From positions 99,656 through 163,655 of the forward strand of contig NZ_BSNY01000037.1 of NCBI RefSeq assembly GCF_030160235.1: a stretch of 64,000 nt of DNA, given 5' to 3'. Below are positions 8,168 to 16,519 of the stretch, piece after piece. Numbering within the stretch: the first letter of the stretch is position 1; each line of letters starts with the position of its first letter. The notes under the pieces are model-generated. The model was not told the origin of the DNA and searched no databases. It saw only the letters and a list, made by a program, of their open reading frames with translations. Source of the stretch: Mesorhizobium huakuii. GTDB taxonomy: Bacteria; Pseudomonadota; Alphaproteobacteria; Rhizobiales; Rhizobiaceae. Position numbers and translations under genes: made by a program.

Positions 8168-9160
8168 TTATTTCGCGGGAATCTTGTTGATCGCCGAATT
8201 GTCGATCTGGTCAGCCGCGACCAATTTGTTGTCGGCGGCGCCGTTCTCCAGGTTGAGGTCCATGACCGTGTCGAAGATGCCGTGCAACGTGCCTTTTTCG
8301 CCAGGCTTGCCCATGTAGGCCTGCGATTCGGCGAGCGTCGTGTAGGACAGGCTGGAGTTGACGATGTCGCTCACCTCTGCTGGTGTCAGGCCGAAATGCT
8401 TGGAGGCCATGTCTGCGAATTTTTGCGGCTCGGCCTTGATGAAATCGACCGCTTCATAGATGCAGCCGAGGAATTTGGCGTATTTGTCGGGGTTCGCCTT
8501 GAAGTCGTCATTGCGGGCTATGATCGCGTCGATGATGATGCCGCGATGGTCTTTGGACGAGATCAGCATGCGGGCGCCCGGACGGGTCGATGCTTTCAGC
8601 GCCTGCGACATGAACGGTTCGTAGGTTGCGATCGCGGCAATCGATGGATCGACGAAAACCGCGCCGGTATCGGCCGTGGCGATGTCCTTGATCTGCAGAT
8701 CCTTCAGTGACAGGCCTGCCTGCTTGAGTTCCATCTGCAAGAGCAGGCGTGAGGGGATGTTCGGCTCGGCCGCAACCACCTTGCCCTTGAGATCGGCAAC
8801 CGACTTGATGGTGTCGTCGGTGATGACGCCGTCGCCGCCGACGGATTCATCGATCGTGCCGATGATGATGCCGGGGGTCGACGCATCCCGCGGCCGGCCC
8901 TGATATTCGCCGACCGAGCGCATCTGCATCTCGATGTCACCGCGCGCCATTGCGGCCATGACATTGGTCAGGTCGTCCTCGAACTTGATGCTGACGTCGA
9001 GGCCCTTGGCGGTGAAGCAGCCGAGATCGCCGGCGATATGGACGGGTGCAAATCCCAGCCATGTCGGCGCAAGAATGCGGATCTGGTCGGCGCTCAGCGC
9101 CAGCTGTGAACTGGCGAGCACCAGGGCCGCGGACAGCGCGGTGGCGAGCAAGGACTTCAT
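8168..9160 (-). CDS. ABC transporter substrate-binding protein, NMT1/TauA-like
   Basis: A 330-residue periplasmic binding protein and the first gene of the operon. A signal peptide is evident (MKSLLATALSAALVLASS, cleavage near ALSA-DQ). The mature part begins IRILAPTWLGFAPVHIAGD and has GLDVSIKFEDD and DLKGKVVAAE, typical of the nitrate/taurine/thiamine-precursor binding class. ATG 9160 is preferred over an upstream ATG at 9205 because it has GGGGAA in front and places the signal peptide at the N-terminus. The ligand is unknown; the downstream enzymes point to a guanidino or cyclic guanidino compound. Confidence 0.88.
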   Translation of the reverse strand: MKSLLATALSAALVLASSQLALSADQIRILAPTWLGFAPVHIAGDLGCFTAKGLDVSIKFEDDLTNVMAAMARGDIEMQMRSVGEYQGRPRDASTPGIIIGTIDESVGGDGVITDDTIKSVADLKGKVVAAEPNIPSRLLLQMELKQAGLSLKDLQIKDIATADTGAVFVDPSIAAIATYEPFMSQALKASTRPGARMLISSKDHRGIIIDAIIARNDDFKANPDKYAKFLGCIYEAVDFIKAEPQKFADMASKHFGLTPAEVSDIVNSSLSYTTLAESQAYMGKPGEKGTLHGIFDTVMDLNLENGAADNKLVAADQIDNSAINKIPAK

Positions 9161-9201
9161 GATTGTTCCCCAATTTGTTTCGCACAGGCTCGCGATTTCA
9201 G

Positions 9202-9253
9202 ACATTGATGTAAATGAGTTTATTTAGAACGATACATCGAATAATATCGATGT
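9202..9253. promoter_or_regulatory. Two palindromes in the LysR/ABC divergent promoter region
   Basis: Between the two divergent starts (9160 and 9272) lie a perfect dyad ACATCGA-N6-TCGATGT (9234-9253) and a smaller one ACAT-TG-ATGT (9202-9211). Their centres are about 37 bp apart. Both share ACAT/ATGT outer bases. LysR regulators typically bind two such dyads, one strong near their own start and a weaker one towards the controlled promoter, which fits this layout. The assignment is by position and symmetry only. Confidence 0.5.
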
Positions 9254-9271
9254 GAGGTGAGGGGTAGCGCC

Positions 9272-10195
9272 ATGCGCCGGTTGGACAATATCGACATCCG
9301 CCTGCTGCGTGTTTTCGTGGCACTCGCCGATTCAGGCGGGTTCGCCGCCGCGCAGATCACGCTGAACCTCTCGCAGCCGACACTCAGCACGCATTTGGCG
9401 GAACTGGAGAAACGCATTGGCGCCCAGCTCTGCCATCGCGGGCGCAAGCAATTCCGCCTGACCGAGGTCGGCCAGGCGACCTACGATGCGGCGCAAAAAC
9501 TGTTTCGCGACCTGGATGATTTCGGACACCGCATCAATGCCGCGAGTGGCAGCCTGTCGGGCCGCTTGCGGGTCGGTACGTCGGATGGGGTTTTCACCAG
9601 CAGCGAGCTGGGTATCCAGCACGCCCTCAGCCGTTTCATGGGGCCGGATTCGGATGTCTTCATCGATCTTTCGGTGGGCACGCCGTCCGAACTCGAGCAA
9701 CAGGTCGCCGATGGCGGGCGCGATGTCGTCATCGGGCCGCTGTCGCAGAAGGCGCCCGGCGTCGTCTATCGCGACTATTGCGGCGAACCGCATCTTCTTT
9801 ATTGCGGGCGAAGGCACCCGCTTTTCGCGGTGCCCGATGCAAGGATCGATCAGGGCGCCATCGACGCCGCGCGGTTCTCGGTGCGCAGCTATCGGCATTT
9901 CGACGACCTCTATCTGGTCGGTCACCCGAGGGCGAGCGCATCGGTCGTTCACATGGAGGCTCAGCTGATGCTGATCCTGTCGGGCAATTTCATCGGCTTC
10001 CTGCCATGCCACTTTGCCGATCCCTGGGTTGCGGCCGGAGACATGCGGGCGATCAGGCCAAGGTCGTACGCGTTCAGTTCGATCCATCGCGTCGCCTATC
10101 GCAAGACCGACGCCCAGCGCTCGCTCGTCCAGGCGTTTCTGGCGGCGCTGTTCGACGCAACGCCCGGCGTGGGATCGACACAGGGCCACGTTTAG
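9272..10195 (+). CDS. LysR family transcriptional regulator
   Basis: A 307-residue LysR regulator, divergent from the transport and hydrolase operon that it probably controls. The winged helix-turn-helix is at residues 5-65 (LLRVFVALADSGGFAAAQ, then LSQPTLSTHLAELEKRIG), with RFRLTEVG-like KQFRLTEVG closing it. The effector domain follows, with two alpha/beta subdomains (GRLRVGTSDG, VYRDYCGEPHLLYCG). ATG 9272 is chosen because GAGGTGAGGGG stands 7 bases before it; a GTG at 9257 is also in frame. Confidence 0.9.
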   Translation: MRRLDNIDIRLLRVFVALADSGGFAAAQITLNLSQPTLSTHLAELEKRIGAQLCHRGRKQFRLTEVGQATYDAAQKLFRDLDDFGHRINAASGSLSGRLRVGTSDGVFTSSELGIQHALSRFMGPDSDVFIDLSVGTPSELEQQVADGGRDVVIGPLSQKAPGVVYRDYCGEPHLLYCGRRHPLFAVPDARIDQGAIDAARFSVRSYRHFDDLYLVGHPRASASVVHMEAQLMLILSGNFIGFLPCHFADPWVAAGDMRAIRPRSYAFSSIHRVAYRKTDAQRSLVQAFLAALFDATPGVGSTQGHV

Positions 10196-10220
10196 GGCGC
10201 CCGGAGAACCTCGGCGAAGA

Positions 10221-10835
10221 TCACGAGGGCCTTTGCAGGGTCTCCAGCGAGCGCGCCATGTTCAGCCTGGCCTGCGGCTCGAAACGCTGGCGAAATTCCT
10301 CGGTGTGGAAAATGCGCGGGCGGGCGATGAAGTCCTTCAGCACGGCACCCCGCCCGGCGCGCCACATCGGCTCCTCCACCCAGTCATATTCTTGGCGAAC
10401 CGCGCGCTCGTAGGCGTCGAACGCATCCGGCGCGGCGCCCAGGATCGACAGATCCATGTCGAGGAAGAGGCTGGCGTCGCGAGTGGCCGTGTTATCGTCG
10501 AACCGAGGCAACTGGTGCGTAGCGGTGGCGAGGATCATCGCGCCGATGCGGTCCAGGCGCCCCGCGTCGGTGCGGCCCGCGAGCTTTTTCTCGGCAAGCG
10601 CGGCGCTTCTGGCCTCGTTGTCCTTGGCCTTGCTGTCATAGATGGCGTCGTGAAACCAGATCGCCGCTTCGACGGCCTCCGGATCTCCGAACAGCGCTCG
10701 ATAGTCGGCGGCCAGCACCAGCATTGCTTCGATATGGGCGAGGTTGTGGTAGTGGCGGCCTTCGGCCCGGTAGAGCGCCGAGAGTTCCTGTTTCAGCGGT
10801 TCGTCGATCAAGGGCTGGTCTTTCATTTTCATCAT
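10221..10835 (-). CDS. HD-domain protein, predicted metal-dependent phosphohydrolase
   Basis: A 204-residue protein with an HD-type fold. Candidate metal ligands are in RHYHNLAHI, AIWFHDAIYD (the HD pair) and FLDMDLSILG. Close homologues in genome annotations often carry the misleading name NMDA receptor subunit; nothing supports that. The biochemical substrate is unknown. It is convergent with the LysR gene and divergent from the VOC gene. Two Met codons (10835, 10832) compete as start. Confidence 0.78.
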   Translation of the reverse strand: MMKMKDQPLIDEPLKQELSALYRAEGRHYHNLAHIEAMLVLAADYRALFGDPEAVEAAIWFHDAIYDSKAKDNEARSAALAEKKLAGRTDAGRLDRIGAMILATATHQLPRFDDNTATRDASLFLDMDLSILGAAPDAFDAYERAVRQEYDWVEEPMWRAGRGAVLKDFIARPRIFHTEEFRQRFEPQARLNMARSLETLQRPS

Positions 10836-10946
10836 CCGTCCAGTTAATCGATCTCAGCCCCTTCGAGCCAGTCGCTTCGAACCTTGCATGGGCCCGAGCT
10901 CTGGGGAATGTTGCCCTCCCAGGAATATCCAACCCAGGAGGCTGAC

Positions 10947-11585
10947 ATGACCAACACGAGCGGCAGCGAGAGGCCAGGGACGATCGACATGAAGCTGGAG
11001 GCCGTCATCATTGCCGTTGCGGATGCCGATCGATCCAAGGGTTTTTACAGCGGCCTGGGTTGGCGGCTCGACGCGGACTTCATCGTCGGCGATGCGTTTC
11101 GAGTCGTGCAGTTCACGCCGCCGGGTTCGCCGTGCTCGATCCATTTCGGCAAGGGGCTGACATCAGCCGCGCCAGGCTCGGCGAAGGGACTTTATCTCGT
11201 GGTGTCCGACATCGTGGCGGCACATGCCGAACTCGTGGCGCGCGGCGTAGAGGCGAGCGAGGTGTTCCACCGCGCGGGTCCAGGACAGCCGCCGGTCAGC
11301 GGCAGGCATCCGGAAGGGCGCAGCTATTCATCCTATGTCACGTTCAGCGATCCGGACGGCAACAGCTTCATACTGCAGGAAATCACCCAGCGACTGCCTG
11401 GACGTGTGGATGCCAGCGACACGATATTCACGTCGTCGGGCGAGCTTGCCGCGGCGCTGCGCCGCGCGGCGGCGGCACATGGCGAACATGAGAAACGGAC
11501 CGGCGGACAATATGACGTGAACTGGCCCGACTGGTATGCCGAATACATGGTGGCCGAACAGGCCGGCACGCCGCTGCCGACTTGA
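10947..11585 (+). CDS. VOC family protein (glyoxalase/dioxygenase fold)
   Basis: A 212-residue VOC protein. An N-terminal module starts MKLEAVIIAVADADRSKGFY and a second ends VTFSDPDGNSFILQEI, the usual terminal metal-ligand region. About 70 C-terminal residues follow (a helical Ala/Arg-rich piece and VNWPDWYAEYMVAEQ), a tail often found on VOC proteins of soil bacteria. The substrate cannot be told. The start at 10947 has a perfect AGGAGG seven bases upstream, which settles it against the in-frame ATG at 10884. Confidence 0.83.
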   Translation: MTNTSGSERPGTIDMKLEAVIIAVADADRSKGFYSGLGWRLDADFIVGDAFRVVQFTPPGSPCSIHFGKGLTSAAPGSAKGLYLVVSDIVAAHAELVARGVEASEVFHRAGPGQPPVSGRHPEGRSYSSYVTFSDPDGNSFILQEITQRLPGRVDASDTIFTSSGELAAALRRAAAAHGEHEKRTGGQYDVNWPDWYAEYMVAEQAGTPLPT

Positions 11586-11845
11586 ACCGTGGGTAATCAC
11601 GGCGCGGTGTCATCGGCGCCGCGCTGGCCTTGATCCGCCATCGGATCGTCCCGGCAACTGGGCGCGAAAGGTCGACTTCCGGCGGCTCGCCGATCAAGGG
11701 TTCGTTTTCCATGGCTGCTTGAATTCCTGCGAACCAAATCCATTTGACACAGCACTAAGGAAAATTGAGTTCAATCATGCTATGATCTGGCCTATATGTG
11801 CGGCCGGACAACAGGCAAGCCAGCAGGACGCAGGACGCGACGTCG

Positions 11846-12694
11846 ATGAACAGCATCAGCATTTCCCGCCACAGTGCGTTGCAGCCGGTCGATCCGATCT
11901 GGCGTTCGATCCGCGACGAAGCGATGGACGCGGTGAATCGCGACCCCTTGCTCGCCGCCTTCCTCTATTCGACGATCCTCAACCAGGAGAGCCTGGAAGA
12001 GGCCGTCATCCACCGGATCGCCGAGCGGCTTGCCCATCAGGACATCGGCTCAGACCTCATCCGCCAGACCTTCAAGACCATGCTGGCTGACGACAAGGAA
12101 TGGCCGACCACCGTGCGTGTCGACATCCAGGCCTACTACGACCGCGACCCGGCTTGCGACCGTTTCATCATGCCGGTGCTCTATTTCAAGGGCTTTCACG
12201 CCATCCAGACCCATAGGCTGGCGCATTGGCTGTGGAACCAGGGCCGCAAGGATTTCGCGCTCTATCTGCAGAGCCGCTCGTCCTCGGTCTTCCAGACCGA
12301 CATCAACCCGGCCGCGCGCATCGGCAAGGGTATCTTCATCGATCATGCGACCGGCCTCGTTGTCGGCGAGACCGCGGTCATCGAGGACGATGTGTCGATC
12401 CTGCACGGCGTGACGCTGGGCGGCACCGGCAAGGCCGGCGGAGACCGCCATCCCAAGATTCGCCGTGGCGTGCTGATCGGTGCCGGCGCCAAGATTCTCG
12501 GCAATATCGAGATCGGCCATTGCTCCAAGGTCGCCGCCGGATCGGTGGTGCTGTCGCCCGTGCCGCACAACAAGACGGTTGCCGGTGTGCCGGCCCGCGT
12601 CGTCGGCGAGACCGGCTGCGACCAGCCTTCGCGCCAGATGGACCAGCTTCTGCCGTCGCAGTCGATGGATCAGGTGGTCAGCTTCGATATCTGA
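11846..12694 (+). CDS. cysE: Serine O-acetyltransferase
   Basis: A 282-residue CysE, which acetylates L-serine from acetyl-CoA, the first step of cysteine synthesis. The N-terminal helical domain (PIWRSIRDEAMDAVNRDP) is followed by a left-handed beta-helix with hexapeptide repeats (IGKGIFIDHATGLVVGET, ILHGVTLGGTGK, HPKIRRGVLIGAGAKILG). The catalytic His-Asp pair and the loop GGTGKAGGDRHPK are intact. The C-terminus ends in the Ile (VSFDI) that inserts into cysteine synthase in the CysE-CysK complex. The 260 bases before it hold no gene. Confidence 0.95.
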   Translation: MNSISISRHSALQPVDPIWRSIRDEAMDAVNRDPLLAAFLYSTILNQESLEEAVIHRIAERLAHQDIGSDLIRQTFKTMLADDKEWPTTVRVDIQAYYDRDPACDRFIMPVLYFKGFHAIQTHRLAHWLWNQGRKDFALYLQSRSSSVFQTDINPAARIGKGIFIDHATGLVVGETAVIEDDVSILHGVTLGGTGKAGGDRHPKIRRGVLIGAGAKILGNIEIGHCSKVAAGSVVLSPVPHNKTVAGVPARVVGETGCDQPSRQMDQLLPSQSMDQVVSFDI

Positions 12695-12847
12695 TTTCCG
12701 CGCCGGCGCGCCGTCCGGCGCGATTGCGATTTTGTCCGGCGGCACTGCCGCTTCCGGTGCAATACCGCCGGCTTGCCTTTACATCGCCATTGTCGACGTG
12801 CCAGAAGCGCCCTTCAAACCAGCAAGCCCGATGATCGGAGAAGACTG

Positions 12848-13051
12848 TTGAAGCCGGACGAAATCAGAAAGCTGGACGCCTATTTCAAGCGCGTCTTCCA
12901 GAACCCCAAGCTTGAGGTCAAGGCACGGCCGCGCAAGGAAGATTCCGCCGAAGTCTATGTCGGCGACGAGTTCCTCGGCATCGTCTTCAAGGATGAGGAC
13001 GACGGCGACTACAATTTCTCGATGGCGATCCTCGACATCGATCTGGGCTGA
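12848..13051 (+). CDS. DUF3126 family protein
   Basis: A 67-residue acidic protein beginning KPDEIRKLDAYFKRVF, with RKEDSAEVYVGDEFLG and ending MAILDIDLG. It matches what I know of DUF3126, a small family of alphaproteobacteria with unknown function. It starts with TTG at 12848; GGAG stands seven bases before it, and no ATG or GTG lies at a suitable place. It follows cysE at 153 bases. Confidence 0.85.
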   Translation: MKPDEIRKLDAYFKRVFQNPKLEVKARPRKEDSAEVYVGDEFLGIVFKDEDDGDYNFSMAILDIDLG

Positions 13052-13061
13052 GCCCGCATCA

Positions 13062-13094
13062 AATGGCAGGCCGCGTCAGGCGCGGCCTGCCATT
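13062..13094. terminator. Bidirectional hairpin between convergent genes
   Basis: A perfect 14-bp stem, AATGGCAGGCCGCG (13062-13075) with its complement at 13081-13094 and a 5-base loop. It sits between the end of the DUF3126 gene (13051) and the end of the convergent gene at 13099. There is no long T run on either side, so it is a terminator by position and stem strength rather than by a classical tail. Confidence 0.6.
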
Positions 13095-13098
13095 GTCT

Positions 13099-13830
13099 TC
13101 AATGTCCGCTCTTCAGCATTCGCCCGGCCTCTGCGGTCATCGCCGCGTCGAGTGCCTGCCAGTCGCCAAGGAATTCCTTGGGAAAACGGTAGGTGAGGCT
13201 GAGATCGTCGCCGACATGGATGTCTCGCTCGCAAGGCGCGAGCGATTGACCGGCACTCGGCCCGCTCAGGCAGCGGGCGACGAAGGGATCCTTTCCCCCG
13301 CGCTTGCCGACCACCAGCACCTCGTTGAGATAGCCTGATTTCTCATTGAAGCCGTAGACCGTCGTGCCGCCCGGTCCCGGAATGCCGGGCTGGACGATCA
13401 GCGCGCTGTAGATCGGCACGAACCGGCCGCTCATGTCGCGGGACATCATCTGCTGTTCGAAGGACAGGAAGATGATTTTCTTGTTGGCTTCCGAGTGATT
13501 GAAATCGTCACGAGCCGCCTCGCTATACCCGTCCATCTGGGGATAGCGCAGATAGAGGTCGAGACGTGAGGCAATGCCGTCGCGCCGGGCCTGGTCGAAA
13601 CGGATGAAATTGGCCGGCACGGAAATCACATTGTTGCCGATCACCACCCGGCGCACCGTCGTGTCGTCGGTATATCCGGCCATGGCGATGCTATGGCCGA
13701 ACCATTTGCCGCCAAGGCTGATCGCGACCGACAGCAAGGCAAGTGCGGCGAAGGCATAGAACACCCGCTTCATCAGCGTGGAATCGACCACGGTGAGTTC
13801 AGGGCCGTCGGCAATCGCTGCCTGCTTCAT
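13099..13830 (-). CDS. Membrane-anchored protein of unknown function
   Basis: A 243-residue protein with one N-terminal membrane helix (about residues 22-42, FYAFAALALLSVAISLGG) and a soluble, presumably periplasmic part. That part begins VVIGNNVISVPANFIRF and contains RLDLYLRYPQMDGY and a late CLSGPSAGQSLAPCERDI with two Cys that could form a disulfide. I do not recognise a family; similar proteins are conserved in Rhizobiales. The start among ATG 13854, 13842 and 13830 is uncertain; I chose 13830 because of the GAGG in front. Confidence 0.7.
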   Translation of the reverse strand: MKQAAIADGPELTVVDSTLMKRVFYAFAALALLSVAISLGGKWFGHSIAMAGYTDDTTVRRVVIGNNVISVPANFIRFDQARRDGIASRLDLYLRYPQMDGYSEAARDDFNHSEANKKIIFLSFEQQMMSRDMSGRFVPIYSALIVQPGIPGPGGTTVYGFNEKSGYLNEVLVVGKRGGKDPFVARCLSGPSAGQSLAPCERDIHVGDDLSLTYRFPKEFLGDWQALDAAMTAEAGRMLKSGH

Positions 13831-13947
13831 CTCGGTCCTCATCCCAACCGCCATTCCCGGTGTCCCTCGGCGGCACACATCGCGCGGCACGGCTCTTGCA
13901 GCCTTCCTGAAACGACTGTGCGATTTCATGGTAAATGGGAGGTTAAG

Positions 13948-14283
13948 ATGGCTCAGATGGAACTCTTCCTGTTTGCTTTTGTCGTCGGGCTGACGGTGTG
14001 CGGGTTGACGGGTTCGACGATGGAGCTGGTGTCGGGCCGCAAGGTCGCCTTCGCCGAGCCCTATGTGTCGCCCGAGCACGTGCTGCGCTCGCTGGCGGCC
14101 ACTGCTGGCGCAGGGCCGTTCATGCTGGTCAACGATGCCCTCGATGCCCGCCGCGAGAAGCGCATTTCGACGATCGCGCTCTTGTCATGCGGCTGCACGG
14201 CGATTGCCTGGTCCCTGGCGCTGGGCATCGTCGTGCTTGCCATTGCCTCTTGGACGATCCGTCTCCTAGGGTCCGGCATCTGA
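13948..14283 (+). CDS. Small conserved membrane protein
   Basis: A 111-residue protein with an N-terminal helix (ELFLFAFVVGLTVCGLTGS) and a C-terminal helix (IAWSLALGIVVLAIASW). Between them is a polar part with GRKVAFAEPYVSPEHVLRSL and a DARREKRIS basic stretch. The family is not one I can name. A good GGGAGG site stands before ATG 13948. It runs just ahead of the gamma-carbonic anhydrase gene (20-base gap) and may be co-transcribed with it. Confidence 0.72.
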   Translation: MAQMELFLFAFVVGLTVCGLTGSTMELVSGRKVAFAEPYVSPEHVLRSLAATAGAGPFMLVNDALDARREKRISTIALLSCGCTAIAWSLALGIVVLAIASWTIRLLGSGI

Positions 14284-14302
14284 GACGATTCGGAGGCCGA
14301 CA

Positions 14303-14830
14303 ATGCCGCTTTATGCGATCGACGGAACGGAGCCCAGCTTCGCGGATGCTGACACAAACTGGATCGCGCCCGATGCGACGCTGATCGGCAACGTGCAGGT
14401 CGGCCGCAATGCCGGTTTCTGGTTCGGCGTCGTCATTCGCGGCGACAATGAGCCGATCACTATCGGCGCCGACACCAATGTGCAGGAACACACGCTCATG
14501 CACACCGATCCCGGCTTCCCGCTGACCATCGGCGAGGGCTGCACGATTGGCCACCGGGCCATGCTGCATGGCTGCACGATCGGCGACAACAGCCTGATCG
14601 GCATGGGCGCCATCGTGCTGAATGGCGCCAGGATCGGCAAGAATTCGCTGGTCGGCGCCGGCGCGCTGGTCACCGAAGGCAAGGAATTTCCGGACAATTC
14701 GCTGATCGTCGGCTCTCCGGCCAAGGCGATCAGGGTGCTGGACGACGCTGCCGTCGCCAGGCTGCGCGGCTCGGCAGCGCACTACGTCGCCAACGGCAAG
14801 CGCTTCAAGGCAGGGCTGAAGAAGGTCTGA
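14303..14830 (+). CDS. Gamma-carbonic anhydrase family protein (YrdA/PaaY type)
   Basis: A 175-residue left-handed beta-helix protein with hexapeptide repeats from residue 16 (DATLIGNVQVGRNAGFWFGV). The three zinc-ligand His positions of gamma-type carbonic anhydrases are present: one in TLMHTDPG and two in GHRAMLHGC. RGDNEPITIG is the usual Arg-Asp pair at the trimer interface. Members of this branch act as carbonic anhydrases or as thioesterase-like helpers, so activity is uncertain. Confidence 0.9.
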   Translation: MPLYAIDGTEPSFADADTNWIAPDATLIGNVQVGRNAGFWFGVVIRGDNEPITIGADTNVQEHTLMHTDPGFPLTIGEGCTIGHRAMLHGCTIGDNSLIGMGAIVLNGARIGKNSLVGAGALVTEGKEFPDNSLIVGSPAKAIRVLDDAAVARLRGSAAHYVANGKRFKAGLKKV

Positions 14831-14855
14831 GGCCAGTTTCGGCCGAGCCGGGCCA

Positions 14856-15413
14856 TTATCTGTTGGAGCCGCGCTTGGCCATTGCATCACGCAGCAATGA
14901 AGCGCCCGCTTCAAAGCCGGCTTTGTCGGCTTCCTCGAAGGCTGTGGTATAGTCATCGATGCGGGTCGCGAGAGTCGGATCGGCGCCAGCCGCCAAAAGC
15001 AGGCGGATCGCCTCGGCGCTACGAATGGCCACTGAATAGTGAAGCGGCGTCCAGTCGTTCACGCCCCTCATGTTGGGATCGGCGCCAGCCTCGATCAACA
15101 CCCGCACGATCTCCAGACGATCGGCCCGGTCGGTGGACAGCGCGGCAATGATTGCCGGAAACCCACCGTGATCCCCATAATTCGGATCCGAGCCTGCATC
15201 CAGCAACGTCGAGATGAAGCGGACCGGGCTCCAATAGATCGCGTATTCCAGAGGGTGCCCGAGGCCGAGTTCGAACGGCATACGTTCGTCGAACCAGCAG
15301 GGCGAACCGCCCAGGGCTTTGCCAAGGCCATCGAAGTCACCGGCCTTGAAGGCATCGTCGATCGCCTTGAACAGACGATGACGCTCGCATCGATCTTCCG
15401 GGATCTCCAACAT
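14856..15413 (-). CDS. Ankyrin-repeat protein
   Basis: A 185-residue protein with about four ankyrin repeats from residue 55 to 175. Clear units are ISTLLDAGSDPNYGDHGGFP, IVRVLIEAGADPNMRGVNDW, TPLHYSVAIRSAEAIRLLLA and AGADPTLA. The N-terminal part (RCERHRLFKAIDDAFKAGDF) looks like a degenerate first repeat. There is no signal peptide, so it is likely a cytosolic protein-binding scaffold. The partner is unknown. Confidence 0.85.
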   Translation of the reverse strand: MLEIPEDRCERHRLFKAIDDAFKAGDFDGLGKALGGSPCWFDERMPFELGLGHPLEYAIYWSPVRFISTLLDAGSDPNYGDHGGFPAIIAALSTDRADRLEIVRVLIEAGADPNMRGVNDWTPLHYSVAIRSAEAIRLLLAAGADPTLATRIDDYTTAFEEADKAGFEAGASLLRDAMAKRGSNR

Positions 15414-15542
15414 CGCCGTGATCCAGAGGACGGAACCAACAGCCTATGATGCCTCGATCCGCCGTCCGTGCAAAGGAGGTGCTGGGTAGTCGGATGCGCC
15501 TACTCAACGCTGATTGGGTTTCGAGCTGCCGCCAGAAATGGC

Positions 15543-15571
15543 GGAGCCGGCCCGGGGACGGGGCCGGCTCC
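15543..15571 (-). terminator. GC-rich hairpin downstream of the BTLCP gene
   Basis: The 11-bp arms at 15543-15553 and 15561-15571 (GGAGCCGGCCC and complement) enclose a 7-base loop. The hairpin lies 60 bases beyond the stop of the minus-strand gene ending at 15631. The T run after it is poor, so it may only slow or protect the transcript end. The rest of 15414-15630 holds nothing I recognise. Confidence 0.45.
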
Positions 15572-15630
15572 TTAGACCCGGTCGTTGGGGACGGGGAGGG
15601 TGGGGACTCGACCGGGTTTCTCGTTACGTC

Positions 15631-16239
15631 CTAGCGGACGCTGGCGACCGCGTCGGAGCGGCCGTCGTTTATCGTCACCCAAACGCCGGAGTTCTCCGTC
15701 GATTGACGCTTGAGATAGGTGTAGTCGGTGTCCGTCCAGGACAGGACTTTGGTTTCCAGATTGTCGAGGATGAACTCGCCGAGGCTGGTGCGCACGGTCA
15801 GTACGGCGTGGCCGTCGCCATTCGGCTGGCGCGCGACCGTCATCAAGAGATCGCCCGCCGGCACGCCCGCATCCATCAGTTCGCGGCGCTTCTCCAGCGC
15901 ATAGTCCTCGCAATCGCCATAGCCATTGTCGGGATAGGCCCAGTATTCCTCGACACCGTAGTTTTCCATGTCGGTGCGCGGCTTGACGCGGGTGTTGACC
16001 GAATTGTTGATGCTGACGATCGTCGCCCAGAGCTTGCGGGTCAGGTCGACCGGCGCGCCCTTGGGCGTCTTCTCGTTGCATTCGCCAGGGATGCGCTGGC
16101 AGAATTCATAGTGGCCAACAGGCTGTGTGGTACGGCCGCCAGTGTGCATATAGGCCGGTCCCGCGGCATATGCTGATCCCCAAGCGGAAAGCTGCATCGC
16201 CATTGCCAACAGCAACAGCTTGCCCCTCGTTTTTTTCAT
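15631..16239 (-). CDS. BTLCP transglutaminase-like cysteine peptidase
   Basis: A 202-residue secreted protein with a signal peptide (KLLLLAMAMQLSAWGSAYA). The bacterial transglutaminase-like cysteine proteinase domain follows. The catalytic Cys is in YGDCEDYALEKR, the His in GDGHAVLTVRT and the Asp in FILDNLE. Family relatives such as LapG cut periplasmic surface adhesins and respond to c-di-GMP. Here no LapD partner is adjacent, although a PilZ gene lies next to it upstream on the same strand. In Rhizobiales single BTLCP proteins of this size are common and mostly uncharacterised. Confidence 0.88.
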   Translation of the reverse strand: MKKTRGKLLLLAMAMQLSAWGSAYAAGPAYMHTGGRTTQPVGHYEFCQRIPGECNEKTPKGAPVDLTRKLWATIVSINNSVNTRVKPRTDMENYGVEEYWAYPDNGYGDCEDYALEKRRELMDAGVPAGDLLMTVARQPNGDGHAVLTVRTSLGEFILDNLETKVLSWTDTDYTYLKRQSTENSGVWVTINDGRSDAVASVR

Positions 16240-16472
16240 TTTCTAGTCTCCCCGTTCGAAGGAGACATTGCCACGGCTGGATTTATTTGACGCAAAAGCG
16301 CGAAGCAGACTTTAAGTAAAACGCCAATAGAATAAACATAAAATTTGAATCATTTGAGTATTGAATTGTTTGGATTGGATGGGCTGGCATCGGGCGCGAG
16401 TCCTTGTGCCCGGCGTCCGAAGCGAACCCGGCCGCTTGCGAAGAGACAAATCGCTGTCGCCCGGAAACAAAA

Positions 16473-16494
16473 AACCGGCCACGCGGGGCCGGTT
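16473..16494 (-). terminator. Intrinsic terminator after the PilZ gene
   Basis: On the minus strand the stem AACCGGCC/GGCCGGTT closes a short loop and is followed by TTTTTGTTT (down to about 16466). It lies 25 bases past the stop of the PilZ gene at 16520. This is a classical rho-independent terminator. Confidence 0.8.
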
Positions 16495-16519
16495 TGATTG
16501 CAGTGCCCGTTGTATCCGG

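Noticed and set aside
11764-11775. Palindrome ATTGA-GT-TCAAT in front of cysE, with TTGACA at 11744
   Set aside because: Arms are only 5 bp and no -10 box fits either -35 candidate, so I do not claim a promoter or operator.
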